From assembly GCA_947463775.1 (NCBI GenBank), contig CANHVD010000253.1, positions 1-7,803 of the forward strand: DNA of 7,803 nt, given 5' to 3'. How positions within the stretch are numbered: position 1 is the first letter of the stretch; every line of letters starts with the position of its first letter. This DNA comes from Planctomycetaceae bacterium. GTDB lineage: Bacteria; Planctomycetota; Planctomycetia; Planctomycetales; Planctomycetaceae. A program made the position numbers and the translations under genes. Shown one piece after another: positions 7,551 through 7,803 of this stretch. The notes beneath the pieces were generated by a model that was not told the DNA's origin, did not search any database, and saw nothing but the letters and a program-made list of their open reading frames with translations.

Positions 7551-7792
7551 AGGAAAACAACCACATCCAGACAACAAAATCGAAGGGCGACAAGAGCCAG
7601 CAAGACGCCAGGAGCGTCAATTCGGCCGTGAAAATCCACCCTGACGCACAGGAGTGTCGACCGCAGCAGCCAAAAGAGTTCACTCACGATACCGTCCAAG
7701 GCGAGCGTTCTCCATCGGTGACACCCATCGACGGCTCGGAAGTCCGGAATTCCTGGAGATTTGGCCGGTTTGCTCGTTTCCTGAAAGGCCAT
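7538..7792 (-). CDS. possible small hypothetical protein upstream of hisI
   Basis: An 84-codon ORF begins with ATG at 7790-7792 and ends 13 bp inside hisI. The first half is polar (SKPAKSPGIPDFRAVDG); the second half is very hydrophobic with scattered Cys and Trp (VLLALVALRF, VVVFLWLN). I do not recognise it. Two other readings exist for this edge. One is a different minus frame open from the right edge to a TGA at 7680-7682 (tail ENARLGRYRE), which would be the end of an upstream gene. The other is a + frame open from 7553 to the edge with no good start. I see no promoter or RNA gene here. It is low confidence and could be non-coding. Confidence 0.2.
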   Translation of the reverse strand: MAFQETSKPAKSPGIPDFRAVDGCHRWRTLALDGIVSELFWLLRSTLLCVRVDFHGRIDAPGVLLALVALRFCCLDVVVFLWLN

Positions 7793-7803
7793 CGATGCCG
7801 CCA

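Overview
The window comes from a member of the Planctomycetes, class Planctomycetia. The main evidence is a complete 16S rRNA gene on the minus strand that matches exactly the target sites of the FISH probes Pla46 (1762-1779), Pla886 (953-971) and EUB338-II (1497-1514). The protein genes fit this assignment: weak Shine-Dalgarno signals, dispersed histidine genes and a secreted YHS-type protein. I cannot name the genus from sequence reading alone.

Layout, left to right. At 1-112 is the 3' end of an unrecognised + strand gene. From about 180 to 2071 lies a self-contained 16S rRNA transcription unit on the minus strand. It has a near-consensus promoter (2044-2071), a boxB-like hairpin and boxA-like antitermination signals, a leader/trailer processing stem, the 16S gene itself (about 310-1824) and an intrinsic terminator (180-216). 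There is no 23S, 5S or spacer tRNA downstream, because the next gene is convergent. This is the unlinked 16S arrangement known in planctomycetes. Upstream, on the same strand, come a DUF983 zinc-ribbon membrane protein (2082-2693), a NIF3-family metal protein (2690-3484) and an Old Yellow Enzyme-like flavin oxidoreductase (3615-5048). Divergent from these is a secreted protein with a C-terminal YHS/TRASH-like cysteine domain (5215-6042). Convergent with that is a histidine-biosynthesis pair on the minus strand, hisI (7161-7550) then hisG (6189-7067), closed by a strong intrinsic terminator (6111-6156). The right edge (7551-7803) is unresolved.

How they work together: HisG and HisI catalyse steps 1 and 3 of histidine synthesis and are probably co-transcribed. 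NIF3 and DUF983 overlap by 4 bp if the GTG start is right, and their transcript probably runs into the 16S leader, since I see no terminator between DUF983 and the rRNA promoter. The remaining genes are probably unrelated neighbours.

I found no CRISPR, insertion sequence, phage, toxin-antitoxin or defence module, and no clearly new multi-gene system. The most informative signals are in the RNA. A paired stem of about 27 bp brackets the solitary 16S gene, and a 12-bp direct repeat gives one strand of that stem a competing partner.
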